From assembly GCF_002019635.1 (NCBI RefSeq), contig NZ_KV917371.1:992001-1056000 (forward strand): 64,000 bases of DNA. The letters run 5' to 3'. Positions 44,155-53,324 of the stretch are shown piece after piece; within the stretch, counting starts at the first letter, position 1, and every line of letters starts with the position of its first letter. The position numbers were made by a program, and so were the translations under genes. The notes beneath the pieces are model-generated. The model was not told the origin of the DNA. It was given only the letters and a program-made list of their open reading frames with translations, and did no database searches. This stretch comes from Metabacillus halosaccharovorans (GTDB lineage Bacteria; Bacillota; Bacilli; Bacillales; Bacillaceae).

Positions 44155-45452
44155 GCTCTCACCCTTCTTTTGTTTGCCATGTATTTGACTACATTGACTA
44201 ATGATTGTTCATGCCCAAATCCACCAGCTTTTGTGACTGCCCAATAGCTGCGATCCTCACTTCTTAAGCGACCGAACGGAAGACCTGGTTCTACTTCAGA
44301 ATAAAGTTCCATTTCTGAAATTTCTAATTCCGAGCAGACTGCCTTTGCCGTATCTCCACCTGTCAGAACCAAACCTTGAATAGAGGCGCAATTTTCTAAA
44401 AGACCTTTCGCAATCTGTCCCAGCCCTCTTGATATGGCTTCACTTACTTCCGTTAAATTTAAACCAAGTGCTTGGCCTGCTTCCTTCGCAGAAACACGGT
44501 TTTCCTCAGAAGCCTCTACATATAAAACATAATGTTCGTATTCTGAATGTTGGGTTAGTTGATCCATATAGTGGTCTATTTTAAACGTATTTTTTACTAA
44601 TGTAGCAGGATCTACTTCCATAAAGAATGAATTTTGCAGAGATTCTATTTTGCACAGCTGCTCTCTCGTTACTTGAGATAAGCTGCCCGAAACAATTAAC
44701 GTCTTTTCAATTTTGATTTCTTCCTGATTTTCTTCATTAGAATGTGTTAATTGAAGTGCATCAGGTAAGTATTCAATTAATCCAGCTGAGCCTGCCCAGA
44801 CTGTTTTCTTGTTCAAGCTTGAAAAAATGCCGCAAATTCTTTGTAGATCTTCTTCTGTTTCACTATCACACACAAACCATGTTACCCCTTGATCGAGGAT
44901 AGTCGTAATGATTTGGTTTATTTCTTCTATAGATTGTCCCAGCATACGTTTATCAACTAAGGCAATTTTACGATCTTGATATTGCGTTAATAATTCCGGT
45001 ATAAACGCTTCTGTTACCGGTGTTTTCGGATCCTTTGAAAATTCCGTATCCGTAATTAACACACCATTTACATAATGATTTCCATCAATTGTCTGACGCT
45101 TCATTTTTGGAAAAGCAGGCGCAATCACGACAACTTCCGGCTGATACACCTGTTCAACAGCTGATAATTCAGCTGCAATATTTCCTCTTAAAGTTGAATC
45201 AACCTTTTTATACACATGTTGATAGCCTTCCTTTTGAAGGAATAAAGCAGCTTGGTAAGCCGCTTTATATGCTTCTTTTTGCTTCTTCGCTCGACTATCT
45301 GTATCCACGATTAACACATCCGGATTTGTCGCTAATGTTGATGTTTCATAATCAAACACAACCGTTGATGACAGATGTTTTTTTGCTAATTGTACACCTG
45401 AATCGTTCGCACCTGTTAAATCATCAGATATTATGCCAATTCTTTTCTCCAC
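44151..45452 (-). CDS. DUF1537 four-carbon acid-sugar kinase (DtnK-like), paralogue 2
   Basis: 433 aa. The N-terminal motif is IGIISDDLTGANDSGVQLAK, then VYKKVDSTLRGNIAAEL; the C-terminal ATP site is LVLTGGDTAKAVCSELEI and VTKAGGFGHEQSL. The pairing with PdxA2 matches D-threonate/D-erythronate kinases. The start is GTG at 45452, with AAGGGTG 9 nt upstream. It differs clearly from the kinase at 33564, so the two probably serve different tetronates. Confidence 0.87.
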   Translation of the reverse strand: MEKRIGIISDDLTGANDSGVQLAKKHLSSTVVFDYETSTLATNPDVLIVDTDSRAKKQKEAYKAAYQAALFLQKEGYQHVYKKVDSTLRGNIAAELSAVEQVYQPEVVVIAPAFPKMKRQTIDGNHYVNGVLITDTEFSKDPKTPVTEAFIPELLTQYQDRKIALVDKRMLGQSIEEINQIITTILDQGVTWFVCDSETEEDLQRICGIFSSLNKKTVWAGSAGLIEYLPDALQLTHSNEENQEEIKIEKTLIVSGSLSQVTREQLCKIESLQNSFFMEVDPATLVKNTFKIDHYMDQLTQHSEYEHYVLYVEASEENRVSAKEAGQALGLNLTEVSEAISRGLGQIAKGLLENCASIQGLVLTGGDTAKAVCSELEISEMELYSEVEPGLPFGRLRSEDRSYWAVTKAGGFGHEQSLVNVVKYMANKRRVRA

Positions 45453-45465
45453 TCTAATCACACCC

Positions 45466-46461
45466 TTAGACGTTTGCTTCTTTTACGTCTTCTTGTTGTT
45501 CAAATTTATAGCCTTTTTTCTCTAATCGTTTTACCAGGAACCCAACATAAATCGGTAGTAAGATAGCTGTTGTCACCACTGAAGCTGCAACCTGTACTGT
45601 CGCAATATCAACAACTGATGCAAAGCTCGCGTTTGCCGCTGCGATCGCAGCCGGTGTCGCTACTGCGTTTCCTGCTGTTGATCCTTCCGCAGCTCCAACG
45701 ATCGGATTCCATTTTAATGCCTTAAATACGAAATAACCTGCAGAACCTGTCACAAATACTGTTAATAGTCCAAGGATGATTCCCGATAATCCACCTTCAA
45801 GGATTGCTCCAAAATCAATTCCCATCCCTAATGCAAATGCGAAGAATGGAATTAACATTGAGCTACCTTTATCTAAGAATGTACGCATGTCTTCATCAAG
45901 GTTACCTAATACCATACCAACTAAAATCGGCAGTAACACTGATATAAATGAAGTTAATGAGAACATACCATCAACAAAGCCCATAGCTCCGAAAATAGAT
46001 AGCGCAATCATTGTTAAGAAAGGACCATCATTAAGTGCTAAAAGTGAATATGCCGCACGATCTTCTTTACTTCCGTACTGACCAACTAACGCAACGAATA
46101 ATCCGCCATTACTATTTGTCATGGCTGCGATAACAGCGATTGGCGCTAAACCTAACCATAATCCATTATCACCAGCCAATAAGTAAGCGATTAATCCAAA
46201 TACTGCACCTACTGCCCATTTTGTTGCTAAAAGTGTTGCCCCTTTACCAACTGACACACCAAAGGATTTCACGTTAATTTGTGCACCTGTACACAATAGG
46301 AAAAGTGCAATCAATGTACTCGCACCGTCTACAAATAGTGCTTGAGTAAAGTTACCAATACGTAATAAGTCCGGGAAAAATGTATTTATTAATGCTGCAA
46401 TTAGCAACGGCACAACCATCATACCGCCAGGAATTCGATCTAAAGTTGCTTTTATCTTCAT
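45466..46461 (-). CDS. KdgT-family sugar-acid permease
   Basis: 331 aa with about ten membrane segments; matches the 2-keto-3-deoxygluconate permease family (IPGGMMVVPLLIAALINTFF; ALNDGPFLTMIALS; AAEGSTAGNAVATPAAIAAA). In this operon it probably imports the four-carbon sugar acid used by the kinase and PdxA2. AAAAGGAGTG precedes the ATG. First gene of the operon. Confidence 0.87.
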   Translation of the reverse strand: MKIKATLDRIPGGMMVVPLLIAALINTFFPDLLRIGNFTQALFVDGASTLIALFLLCTGAQINVKSFGVSVGKGATLLATKWAVGAVFGLIAYLLAGDNGLWLGLAPIAVIAAMTNSNGGLFVALVGQYGSKEDRAAYSLLALNDGPFLTMIALSIFGAMGFVDGMFSLTSFISVLLPILVGMVLGNLDEDMRTFLDKGSSMLIPFFAFALGMGIDFGAILEGGLSGIILGLLTVFVTGSAGYFVFKALKWNPIVGAAEGSTAGNAVATPAAIAAANASFASVVDIATVQVAASVVTTAILLPIYVGFLVKRLEKKGYKFEQQEDVKEANV

Positions 46462-46533
46462 AATTGTAACACTCCTTTTATAATCGTTTCAATATTAAAC
46501 ACTAAATATATTTAGTAATCGGTTACAAGGATT

Positions 46534-46595
46534 ATTGTAATGGCTTACACAATATTTTGCAACACATTAAATATAAAATGTTGTATTTTGCAACA
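46534..46595 (-). promoter_or_regulatory. Sigma-A promoter and paired operators of the tetronate operon
   Basis: On the reverse strand TTGCAA (46557-46562), a 17-bp spacer and TACAAT (46534-46539). Two related motifs overlap or lie upstream of the -35: TGTTGCAAAATACAACA (palindromic, 46579-46595) and TGTTGCAAAATATTGTG (46548-46564). No GG/GC -24/-12 pair for sigma-54 is seen. Confidence 0.6.
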
Positions 46596-46605
46596 AAATA
46601 AAAAA

Positions 46606-46635
46606 GCAAGCTGAACAGTTATTGTTTCAGCTTGC
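46606..46635 (-). terminator. Terminator of the PrpR-like gene
   Basis: GCAAGCTGAA and TTCAGCTTGC form a perfect 10-bp stem, followed on the reverse strand by six T. It overlaps the stop codon of the regulator gene at 46619. Confidence 0.85.
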
Positions 46636-48319
46636 GCCATAAAGTAGATCGATTAATCCCTAACCGCTCTGCAACTCTTGTTTGATTATGATTTTCTTCT
46701 TCCATAATATGCTCAATAATTCTTTTTTCTATTGTTTCCAATGTTCCAGAAAGAAATTCCTTATCCACTGTATTTGCTTCTTCTATTTGCTCCTCGACAT
46801 ATTGCTGGAGTAGTTTTTTCCCTAGAACATATCCCTTTTCTTCTAAAACAGCTGTGTGAAGAATCGATCGAAGCTGTGCGACATTTCCTGGCCAGGAATA
46901 TTCCTCTAGCAGTTCCATCGCATCTTCTTTCATTTTAATAACTGATGTTCCAATTTGACCGTGAAAAGCAGCGATAAAATAAGTTGTTAACGGTCTAATG
47001 TCGTCTTTACGGTCTTTTAGAGATGGGATTTGTACTCGTACTAGATCATTGTCGTAGATGAGAGAATGAGGAATTTCCTCTTCCTTTGTAAGAGACAGGA
47101 CAATTGTTAGGTTTTCCGTTTTTAACTTTTCCAAAATAGTCGTTAGCTTTTTCATCTCTTTTGGTGATAAAACTTCTATTTCATTTATATAAAGTGTCTG
47201 TATATCAAAATCTATTTTATGTTCAAGCAGTAACAGATTTTCAGCCGTTATACTTGCATAAAGTCCCTGACCGTTGTTTTTCTTATAATGAATATACTGT
47301 GAGAGAAGCTTCTTTCCTGTTCCTTCACTCCCTATAAGAAGCCATTGATCATGATTTACATTTTTTTCAACGAGATTCATGCACCTTTTCATGGCTTGAC
47401 TGTTTGAAATGATCATCGGCTGCTGTGAAATGGTTTCAACATGAATGTTTTGTTGATGAGCATTTTGTGTAGTGACCAAAGAGTACTGAAATAAATAATA
47501 TTCTTGAGCTTCGATCACTTTTCTTTTTACAGATTGTTTTACCATTTGCTGCTCACTTGTTGTGAAGATACTTACATCATTATTTGGGTTATTTTTTCCC
47601 TGAATGTATTCATGTAGTTTGCTTAGTGGAAGTGGGCACTCGTCAAAATCAGTCCAATGCTGATAAGCCATGTTACCATTACGTGATAGGACGATGATGT
47701 TTGAGGATGCTTCCTCTAAAAGTGAACGAAGCAAGGTAATCTCCTGCTGCTGTCTTTGATGCAGACGATAAATAGACTTTGCCTTATGAAACGCCTCAAA
47801 AATTGCTTCCCGACCGGACTGAATCAGGATCCCTTCCAAATTATGCTTTGTCGCCGCATCCATGGTAATAACATCACCCATGATAAGCTCATAACCCTCT
47901 TGCTTAAGGTTTTCAACCAGTCCATCTACTTCTTTCGCCTTTTCCACGGTGAACACATCAATTGGGATCTCAAGTAAGTCCGTAATCGCCTTTGCTCCTA
48001 GGGTTATATTCGAAAAGCCAACTATTGCTTTTTTACCTGGAAAATCATTCGCGAGCGTCAGCACCCTAAGCATGTCATAGCCTGACACATGAATATCGAT
48101 GACCGGGATATTCACCACATCTTCAATTAGCTTGGACGTACCACCACGGCTGATGATCACATCAAAGCCTTCATCCTCCGCTTCCTTCGCAACCGGAATG
48201 GCCTCTTGAAGATTCGCAACCTTCATATATAGATCAAGCTGTTGTTCCTCCTGGCGACAGTCTTCTATTAAATGAGTCATTGCCTGATAAGGCGCAATAA
48301 CTAACGTTTTAATTCTCAT
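46619..48319 (-). CDS. PrpR-N / degenerate AAA+ / Fis-type regulator
   Basis: 566 aa. Residues 1-190 form a PrpR_N sensor domain (VIISRGGTSKLIEDVVNIPV). A PAS-like linker follows, then an AAA+ domain and a C-terminal Fis-type helix-turn-helix (NQTRVAERLGINRSTLWRKL). The Walker A site is kept (IGSEGTGKKLLSQYIH). The sigma-54 contact motif GAFTGA is absent, and Walker B reads LYINEIEVLS with Asn in place of the first acidic residue. It therefore probably does not activate sigma-54 polymerase and may act as an ordinary DNA-binding regulator of the adjacent KdgT/kinase/PdxA2 operon. Confidence 0.85.
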   Translation of the reverse strand: MRIKTLVIAPYQAMTHLIEDCRQEEQQLDLYMKVANLQEAIPVAKEAEDEGFDVIISRGGTSKLIEDVVNIPVIDIHVSGYDMLRVLTLANDFPGKKAIVGFSNITLGAKAITDLLEIPIDVFTVEKAKEVDGLVENLKQEGYELIMGDVITMDAATKHNLEGILIQSGREAIFEAFHKAKSIYRLHQRQQQEITLLRSLLEEASSNIIVLSRNGNMAYQHWTDFDECPLPLSKLHEYIQGKNNPNNDVSIFTTSEQQMVKQSVKRKVIEAQEYYLFQYSLVTTQNAHQQNIHVETISQQPMIISNSQAMKRCMNLVEKNVNHDQWLLIGSEGTGKKLLSQYIHYKKNNGQGLYASITAENLLLLEHKIDFDIQTLYINEIEVLSPKEMKKLTTILEKLKTENLTIVLSLTKEEEIPHSLIYDNDLVRVQIPSLKDRKDDIRPLTTYFIAAFHGQIGTSVIKMKEDAMELLEEYSWPGNVAQLRSILHTAVLEEKGYVLGKKLLQQYVEEQIEEANTVDKEFLSGTLETIEKRIIEHIMEEENHNQTRVAERLGINRSTLWRKLKQ

Positions 48320-48351
48320 TTGATTTGATCACACCTGTTTTCGTAATTGGG

Positions 48352-48501
48352 TGGGACGGGGGGACAGGTCCCTTGTCCCCGCCTTCTTTTAAAGTTGGAC
48401 CTATGTATGTTTTAATACCCGTTACTTTAATTTACTTTCTCTTCCTCTTACACTCTAACTCATTACCATCAAGTGGGTCAATGAACCTGTCCCTCTGTCC
48501 C
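48352..48501. repeat. REPIN: inverted pair of REP-like palindromes
   Basis: Forward copy 48352-48380 (TGGGACGGGGGGACAGGTCC...) and inverted copy 48474-48501 (TGGGTCAATGAACCTGTCCC...), between the PrpR-like gene start and the pRiA4b-like gene end. No gene is seen in the 90 bp between them. Confidence 0.8.
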
Positions 48502-48532
48502 AAAGTACTTAGGTATTCAGCAATTCATCCTT

Positions 48533-49615
48533 CTATCTATCTTTCAGCATCCTGTTTATCATCTCAATATCAAACTCTTCATACCCCTGCATTATCCCCC
48601 AATGAACTGTATGTTTATAATCCTGATGCTCTGGATTTGCTAGAATGGAGAGGAATTCTGTGTAACCAAGAACCCCACCTACATCATCCGGCGGAGCGTT
48701 TCCTTCTCCGTCTATGCATTGTGGGTGATAGTCATAATACTCATTTATTACCTTTTCAACTTCAATTTCGTGCTTCCAATCATCGCCAAAATCATAAGTG
48801 TATGTCAAAGTTTTATATTCAGGCATATACTCTGATAGCTTTATACCTTTTTCAAGCTTCATTTCGGTTTGTTTTGGATAAGCTAAGGCTTCTTCATCAC
48901 TTACTAGATTGATCATTGGTTCTGTGTCATCGTTGTAAATAACAAATTCATGAAGGTGATAATTTTTCCATCCAAATGTTGATTGAAGAATTTTATGTAA
49001 CTCATGAAATGTCCGATTGACTGGGACGATGATTCGACGCCAAACTTGGTGATCTTCCAGCTTTAGTACCACTTTTAGTTGTACTGCCTTCGTCTCAAAA
49101 ATAGGCTGACCTGCAAATATCACAAGTTGTTTATACATCTCTTCATTCGGATAAATATATTTATTTTTTCCGTCACCAACTAAACTCCGGCTAACACGTT
49201 TACTTAACTCTGAATTAATGACAGATTCTTGATTCAAGTAGTCCAGAAAATAGTATGTTGTTTCACATGCCTTGTTCAATCTTGCCACCGAAGTGCGGTC
49301 CTTCGTTTTCGTATAGGTGAAATCCATCGATAGAGTTAGAAACTGCTCAATTACTTCTTTTTTAACTCCTTCAGCTTCAAATGTTTCGCGGATCGCATGC
49401 AAAATGAGCTGATCAAGACTTTTATAACCCTTTGCCTTTAGGCCATGCAAAACAATGACATACCTAGAAAGATCATGAATGAGTACAACCGTTTTTCTAC
49501 GATTTACAAGAATAATATGGGCATGCCATGAGAAAAGTGGATTCTGCTCTTCGATTGGCTCGTGAGGCTTTATTTTAAGTTGCTCTAACAGTTTTTTTGT
49601 ACATTGAATGAGCAT
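48533..49615 (-). CDS. DUF6933 plus pRiA4b ORF-3-like protein
   Basis: 360 aa with two parts. The first 165 residues (MLIQCTKKLLEQLKIKPHE, NRRKTVVLIHDLSRYVIVLH) resemble the DUF6933 domain. The rest is a plasmid pRiA4b ORF-3/IS1096-TnpR-like domain (LKLEDHQVWRRIIVPVNRTF; YTYDFGDDWKHEIEVEKV; DGEGNAPPDDVGGVLGYTEF). The biochemical role of either domain is unknown; the pRiA4b domain is often found in mobile or stress-linked genes. Ribosome-binding site is weak. Confidence 0.78.
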   Translation of the reverse strand: MLIQCTKKLLEQLKIKPHEPIEEQNPLFSWHAHIILVNRRKTVVLIHDLSRYVIVLHGLKAKGYKSLDQLILHAIRETFEAEGVKKEVIEQFLTLSMDFTYTKTKDRTSVARLNKACETTYYFLDYLNQESVINSELSKRVSRSLVGDGKNKYIYPNEEMYKQLVIFAGQPIFETKAVQLKVVLKLEDHQVWRRIIVPVNRTFHELHKILQSTFGWKNYHLHEFVIYNDDTEPMINLVSDEEALAYPKQTEMKLEKGIKLSEYMPEYKTLTYTYDFGDDWKHEIEVEKVINEYYDYHPQCIDGEGNAPPDDVGGVLGYTEFLSILANPEHQDYKHTVHWGIMQGYEEFDIEMINRMLKDR

Positions 49616-49730
49616 ATTCGCAAAATTTCCTAACCTGAATATTTTGATAGATACTTTATTATAAATGAACCTGAAGAGAAATAAATAGTAGGAGGTTCTT
49701 CAGAATAATCCGTCATAACTCGTCTTCAAC

Positions 49731-50564
49731 CTAGTGGGACGAGGAACCTGTCCCCGTGACCCAGTCATGTAATTCCCAAAAGAGTTTGCTTTTGTTTTCT
49801 TGGCGTAGTTTTAGGGTGAAGGTTTCGTGTAGGATTCGGTAGAAATAACCTTCGAATGTGGTGTGAATTTTTCCTCTCTTTTTCGCAAAGACTGTTTGTT
49901 TGAAGGCGCTGATGATGCATTCCATAAAGTCTTCGATTGTTTTGCCGTGATCGAATTTGTTATAAACGATCATGACCCGGTTCCATAGGTTATATATATC
50001 GATAGCGTTAAAGAATGGTTGTGCGGTTTTTTTGAATTCTTCCGGGATGGATTCTGGTAGATAGCTGGAGTCTAATTCTTGCAGTGATGGTTCACATGCT
50101 TCTCTTACGTTAGTTCGTTCTTTTATTTTTTTCTCACAGAGTGAGCTTTGTTTATTCTCTGTTTTATTAGGAGTGACAGGTGCAGTGACATCTTGGGGTG
50201 ACATAGTAGTTTTCATAGAATCGATGGATTCAAAGGTCTGAATAATTAAAAGGTTTACTCCCTGTTTTCCATTCATTCTTGCGGTTGCAACCTTTTTAAT
50301 GACCCCTCGCTCTTCTAACAATTTTACAGCACGAATGACCGTACGTTTACTCAAGCCTACTTGCTCAGCAATGTAATCATATTTGGCAAAGGACACTCCG
50401 ACAACTTTGACAGAATGCTTCCAGATGAGATGAAAAACAGCTAGAGTTCCCTCTGATAATTCAGCCTTATGCTTATATAAAAATCCACGAACAGACTTGT
50501 CCATTTCTTCAATTGTTGTAAATGATTGATATTTTTGGATTGTCTCATAATTTAGTTTTTCCAC
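49731..50564 (-). CDS. Winged-helix DNA-binding protein with REP-encoded C-terminus
   Basis: 277 aa. A winged-helix domain lies at about residues 40-110 (YDYIAEQVGLSKRTVIRAVK, LLEERGVIKKVATARM), then a low-complexity polar linker, then a helical domain (FNAIDIYNLWNRVMIVYNKF). The first half resembles replication-initiator or plasmid-type helix-turn-helix proteins; no certain family. The last residues TGTGSSSH and the stop are read from a REP copy (49735-49762). Confidence 0.7.
   Translation of the reverse strand: MEKLNYETIQKYQSFTTIEEMDKSVRGFLYKHKAELSEGTLAVFHLIWKHSVKVVGVSFAKYDYIAEQVGLSKRTVIRAVKLLEERGVIKKVATARMNGKQGVNLLIIQTFESIDSMKTTMSPQDVTAPVTPNKTENKQSSLCEKKIKERTNVREACEPSLQELDSSYLPESIPEEFKKTAQPFFNAIDIYNLWNRVMIVYNKFDHGKTIEDFMECIISAFKQTVFAKKRGKIHTTFEGYFYRILHETFTLKLRQENKSKLFWELHDWVTGTGSSSH
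49735..49762 (-). repeat. REP-like palindrome forming a gene end
   Basis: Forward-strand sequence TGGGACGAGGAACCTGTCCC then CGTGACCC. It lies inside the last codons of the winged-helix gene. Confidence 0.85.
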
Positions 50565-50678
50565 GTTTTCTCTCTCCCTATCATGTTTGATGGATGATCG
50601 ACATTTTGTCTTCCACCGGTTATATAGGGATTTTTTTAGATAGAGTAGCGTTAAAACTAAATATTTTTTAAATTTTTT

Positions 50679-50800
50679 TGGTACAGGGGGACAGGTTCAT
50701 CGTCCCAGTTCCCACTCTCCATGTGTTCATCATATACATGTTATTCATATAAGGATTTATTCCCTTTCAAAATGGAACAAAGAACCTGTCCCTCTGTCCC
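50679..50800. repeat. REPIN composite downstream of lipoprotein gene A
   Basis: Forward copy 50679-50706 and inverted copy 50773-50800, separated by a spacer (CACTCTCCATGTGTTCAT... then TTTATTCCCTTTCAAAATGG) that is nearly identical in the composite at 53325-53445. Confidence 0.88.
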
Positions 50801-50821
50801 AACCAAGGACCCCCGTCCCTG

Positions 50822-51979
50822 TTATTCCATCCCTAGGTCGACTAGGTAGGCAGTTGGGTTTTTATCGTTTTGTAGGTCTACGATGACATTTGTAAATCCA
50901 GCTGTTCCAACGAAGGTTCCTGTGAAATTTAATCCTAATATTACAAAGTTTTCATTAAAGTAGTTTATATTTGAAGTACTTACACCGTTTGTTTCTAATT
51001 CTAATTTTTTGGCAATTGTATCAAAGTCCAATACAAATTCAGCTTCATACGTATCGTTATCATTAGCATAATTCTCAATTGATTGTATTTGTTGTGTACC
51101 ATCAGTCAGATCAGGTTTCTTGCCATTAATGTATACATATTGTCCATCTTTACTTAAAAGGTCATCTTCTTTTATAGTAATAATTTGATTCTTTTGTGTG
51201 TCTACAATTGTATCGCCAAAGAGATAAGAATATTTACCTTCAGAATCCACTTTTGGAAAAACCTCTAAATAGTTATCTAATTCACCTGATTCCAATGTTT
51301 TCTGTAAATCATTAAAATGTAAACTACTAACAACATAATCAGATAAATCTCGCCTTACAAACAGCCCTAAATAAAGGCTACCTCCTTCTTCAACTTCAAT
51401 ACTAGTATCTTCAATTTCTAAGGCAAATAATTCTTCATTCACTGCGCTCAAATTAAAGATAAGTCTATCGGAGTCTTTTACATTTAACTCCCTCATAATT
51501 TCGGATAATTGTAGAATCATCTCACCTGAATTTGTTTCGATTTTCAAATGGTTATTTTCCTGCATTGTAACTAAAGGAAGATTATATTCTTGTGGTTTAT
51601 CAATTGATTGATTTATTGTTTTACCAGCATTTTCGCCAAATGTTAAAGTAGTAAACGTTGATTTCGGATCTTCTTTATCCAACAGAGGTTCAATATATGA
51701 CGTCAATTGATTTTCACTATATTTATAGTAATTTATTGTTTTTTCATCACTACTTACACTCTCAATTGTGTTGATAAAAATGTCGTCTTTTTCCTGTAGT
51801 AATATACCTCTGTTTGTCGTCATCTTAAAGTGTATAAATTCGGTTAAAGCTTGACTGTTTTCTGTAGGAAAACCTATTTTATAAGCAACTTCACTTTGTT
51901 CAGTCATATCCTGTACACATCCAAAAAGCAATAGCAAAGACAAAAGAATAAGACTTATTTTAGTGAACTTTCTTTTCAC
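50822..51979 (-). CDS. Tandem lipoprotein A (candidate immunity protein)
   Basis: 385 aa. The signal peptide (KFTKISLILLSLLLLFGC) ends in lipobox LFGC, so the protein should be anchored on the outer face of the membrane. It is a paralogue of the next two genes, most alike at the C-terminus (NPTAYLVDLGME; NYFNENFVILGL). No known domain recognised. The start is GTG at 51979 because AGGAG lies 10 nt upstream; an ATG at 51988 is only one base from that site. It is the most divergent of the three copies. Downstream of a lipase-like effector gene, so a surface immunity role is inferred. Confidence 0.72.
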   Translation of the reverse strand: MKRKFTKISLILLSLLLLFGCVQDMTEQSEVAYKIGFPTENSQALTEFIHFKMTTNRGILLQEKDDIFINTIESVSSDEKTINYYKYSENQLTSYIEPLLDKEDPKSTFTTLTFGENAGKTINQSIDKPQEYNLPLVTMQENNHLKIETNSGEMILQLSEIMRELNVKDSDRLIFNLSAVNEELFALEIEDTSIEVEEGGSLYLGLFVRRDLSDYVVSSLHFNDLQKTLESGELDNYLEVFPKVDSEGKYSYLFGDTIVDTQKNQIITIKEDDLLSKDGQYVYINGKKPDLTDGTQQIQSIENYANDNDTYEAEFVLDFDTIAKKLELETNGVSTSNINYFNENFVILGLNFTGTFVGTAGFTNVIVDLQNDKNPTAYLVDLGME

Positions 51980-51996
51980 GATTATCATGCTCCTAC

Positions 51997-52112
51997 TGGA
52001 AGAGGGGGACAGGTCAATCGCCCCTGTTCCCCTCTTCATACTTATATATTTATTCATAGAAGGAGATCTATTCACTTTCCAAAATGGACCAAGGAACCTG
52101 TCCCTCCGTCCC
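51997..52112. repeat. REPIN composite between lipoprotein genes A and B
   Basis: Forward copy 51997-52024 (TGGAAGAGGGGGACAGGTCA...) and inverted copy 52085-52112 (TGGACCAAGGAACCTGTCCC...), about 60 bp apart. Confidence 0.88.
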
Positions 52113-52133
52113 AGCCAAGGACCTCCGTCCCTG

Positions 52134-53306
52134 TTATTCCATCCCTAGGTCGACTAGGTAGGCGGTTGGATTTTGCTTGTTTTGTAGGTCGTCGATGACG
52201 TTTGCTCCGCCGCCTTCACCGATTGTTTTTCCTCTGTAGAGTAGGTGCAGAACGATATAATCTTCATTAAAGTAGTTTGTTTTGGCTATACTAATCTTAT
52301 TCGTTTCAAAATCCATCTTCTCTGAAATTCTGTCAAAATCAATATCAAATTGTTCTTCATAGATGTCGTTCCCTTTTGCATAATTCTCTATTGTTTGAAT
52401 TCGCTGTCCTCCGTCAGAAAGCTCTTCGGCTGCACCGTTCAGATAGACAAATTTACCATCTTCACTTAATAAGTCATTATCTTTTATTTCTGTTATTTTA
52501 TTTGTCGCTACATCCAGAATAGAAATATTGTTAAAAAGACTCTTATAATCCCTTTCTCCTGGAAAAATAGCATAAAACGGCTTAAGTACATTTGAATTGA
52601 TAATCTCTTGAGTTTCTTCATATTTTAATTGTGTAATCGTAAAATCAGACAAATCCCGTTTTATAAAGAGATAATATAACTCTCTTAAACGACTTCCTTT
52701 AGCTGTATCTGCAAGTACAATTACGATATTATCTTCATTCACCGCTTCAATATTCATAATAAACTCAGTTGTACCTGTAATACCATATTGGTTCATTTCA
52801 TTATTCAAATCGATTATTCTTTGATTCCCTGTTGTTTTTATCTCCAATTGATTATTGTCTTTCATGACTATAGAAGGAAGGGAAAACTTTTCATAATTTT
52901 CTAATGGAGTTCGTAATTTTTCCAAACTATTGCTTTGTTTCAATGGATTCAATGATACATTCAGCTCTTCCGTTTGAAGTAGTGGTTTATAATAGTCTTT
53001 TAGCTGCTCTTCAGTAAATTGATAGTAAATAACCGATGATTCTTCTGCACTTCTATTTCCATCAGAAAAAATCAAGTTTCCGTCTTCATCCACTAACTTT
53101 CGATCAAAACTGTCACTAAGAACATGCTGCATAAATGTTGATAAAGCAGAGCTAGCTTCTTGAGGAAAACCCTTTTGATATGTTGTCTCATATTTTTCTT
53201 CAGGTGATGATGAAGAATCTTGATTTGTCATATTATCTTCTCCACAACCAGAAAGAAGCAACAATAGTACCAAGAAAAAACTAAGTGTCTTACTATGTGT
53301 TTTCAA
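52134..53306 (-). CDS. Tandem lipoprotein B (candidate immunity protein)
   Basis: 390 aa. The signal peptide KTHSKTLSFFLVLLLLL ends in lipobox LSGC, followed by GEDNMTNQ. It is closely similar to copy C at both ends and more divergent in the middle (about residues 60-200). The best start is TTG at 53306, 10 nt after AGGAG; the equivalent codon is GTG in copies A and C. It lies between two REPIN composites. Confidence 0.75.
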   Translation of the reverse strand: MKTHSKTLSFFLVLLLLLSGCGEDNMTNQDSSSSPEEKYETTYQKGFPQEASSALSTFMQHVLSDSFDRKLVDEDGNLIFSDGNRSAEESSVIYYQFTEEQLKDYYKPLLQTEELNVSLNPLKQSNSLEKLRTPLENYEKFSLPSIVMKDNNQLEIKTTGNQRIIDLNNEMNQYGITGTTEFIMNIEAVNEDNIVIVLADTAKGSRLRELYYLFIKRDLSDFTITQLKYEETQEIINSNVLKPFYAIFPGERDYKSLFNNISILDVATNKITEIKDNDLLSEDGKFVYLNGAAEELSDGGQRIQTIENYAKGNDIYEEQFDIDFDRISEKMDFETNKISIAKTNYFNEDYIVLHLLYRGKTIGEGGGANVIDDLQNKQNPTAYLVDLGME

Positions 53307-53324
53307 GATTATCATGCTCCTAAA

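Noticed and set aside
48325-48912. 195-aa forward frame over 48325-48912
   Set aside because: It starts in a REPIN and then lies antisense to the pRiA4b-like gene; composition is that of a shadow frame.
50822-52075. Longer N-terminus of lipoprotein A (MNRSPSMNKYISMKRG...)
   Set aside because: The extra residues translate a REP copy and would bury the signal peptide; the correct start follows AGGAG at 51979.
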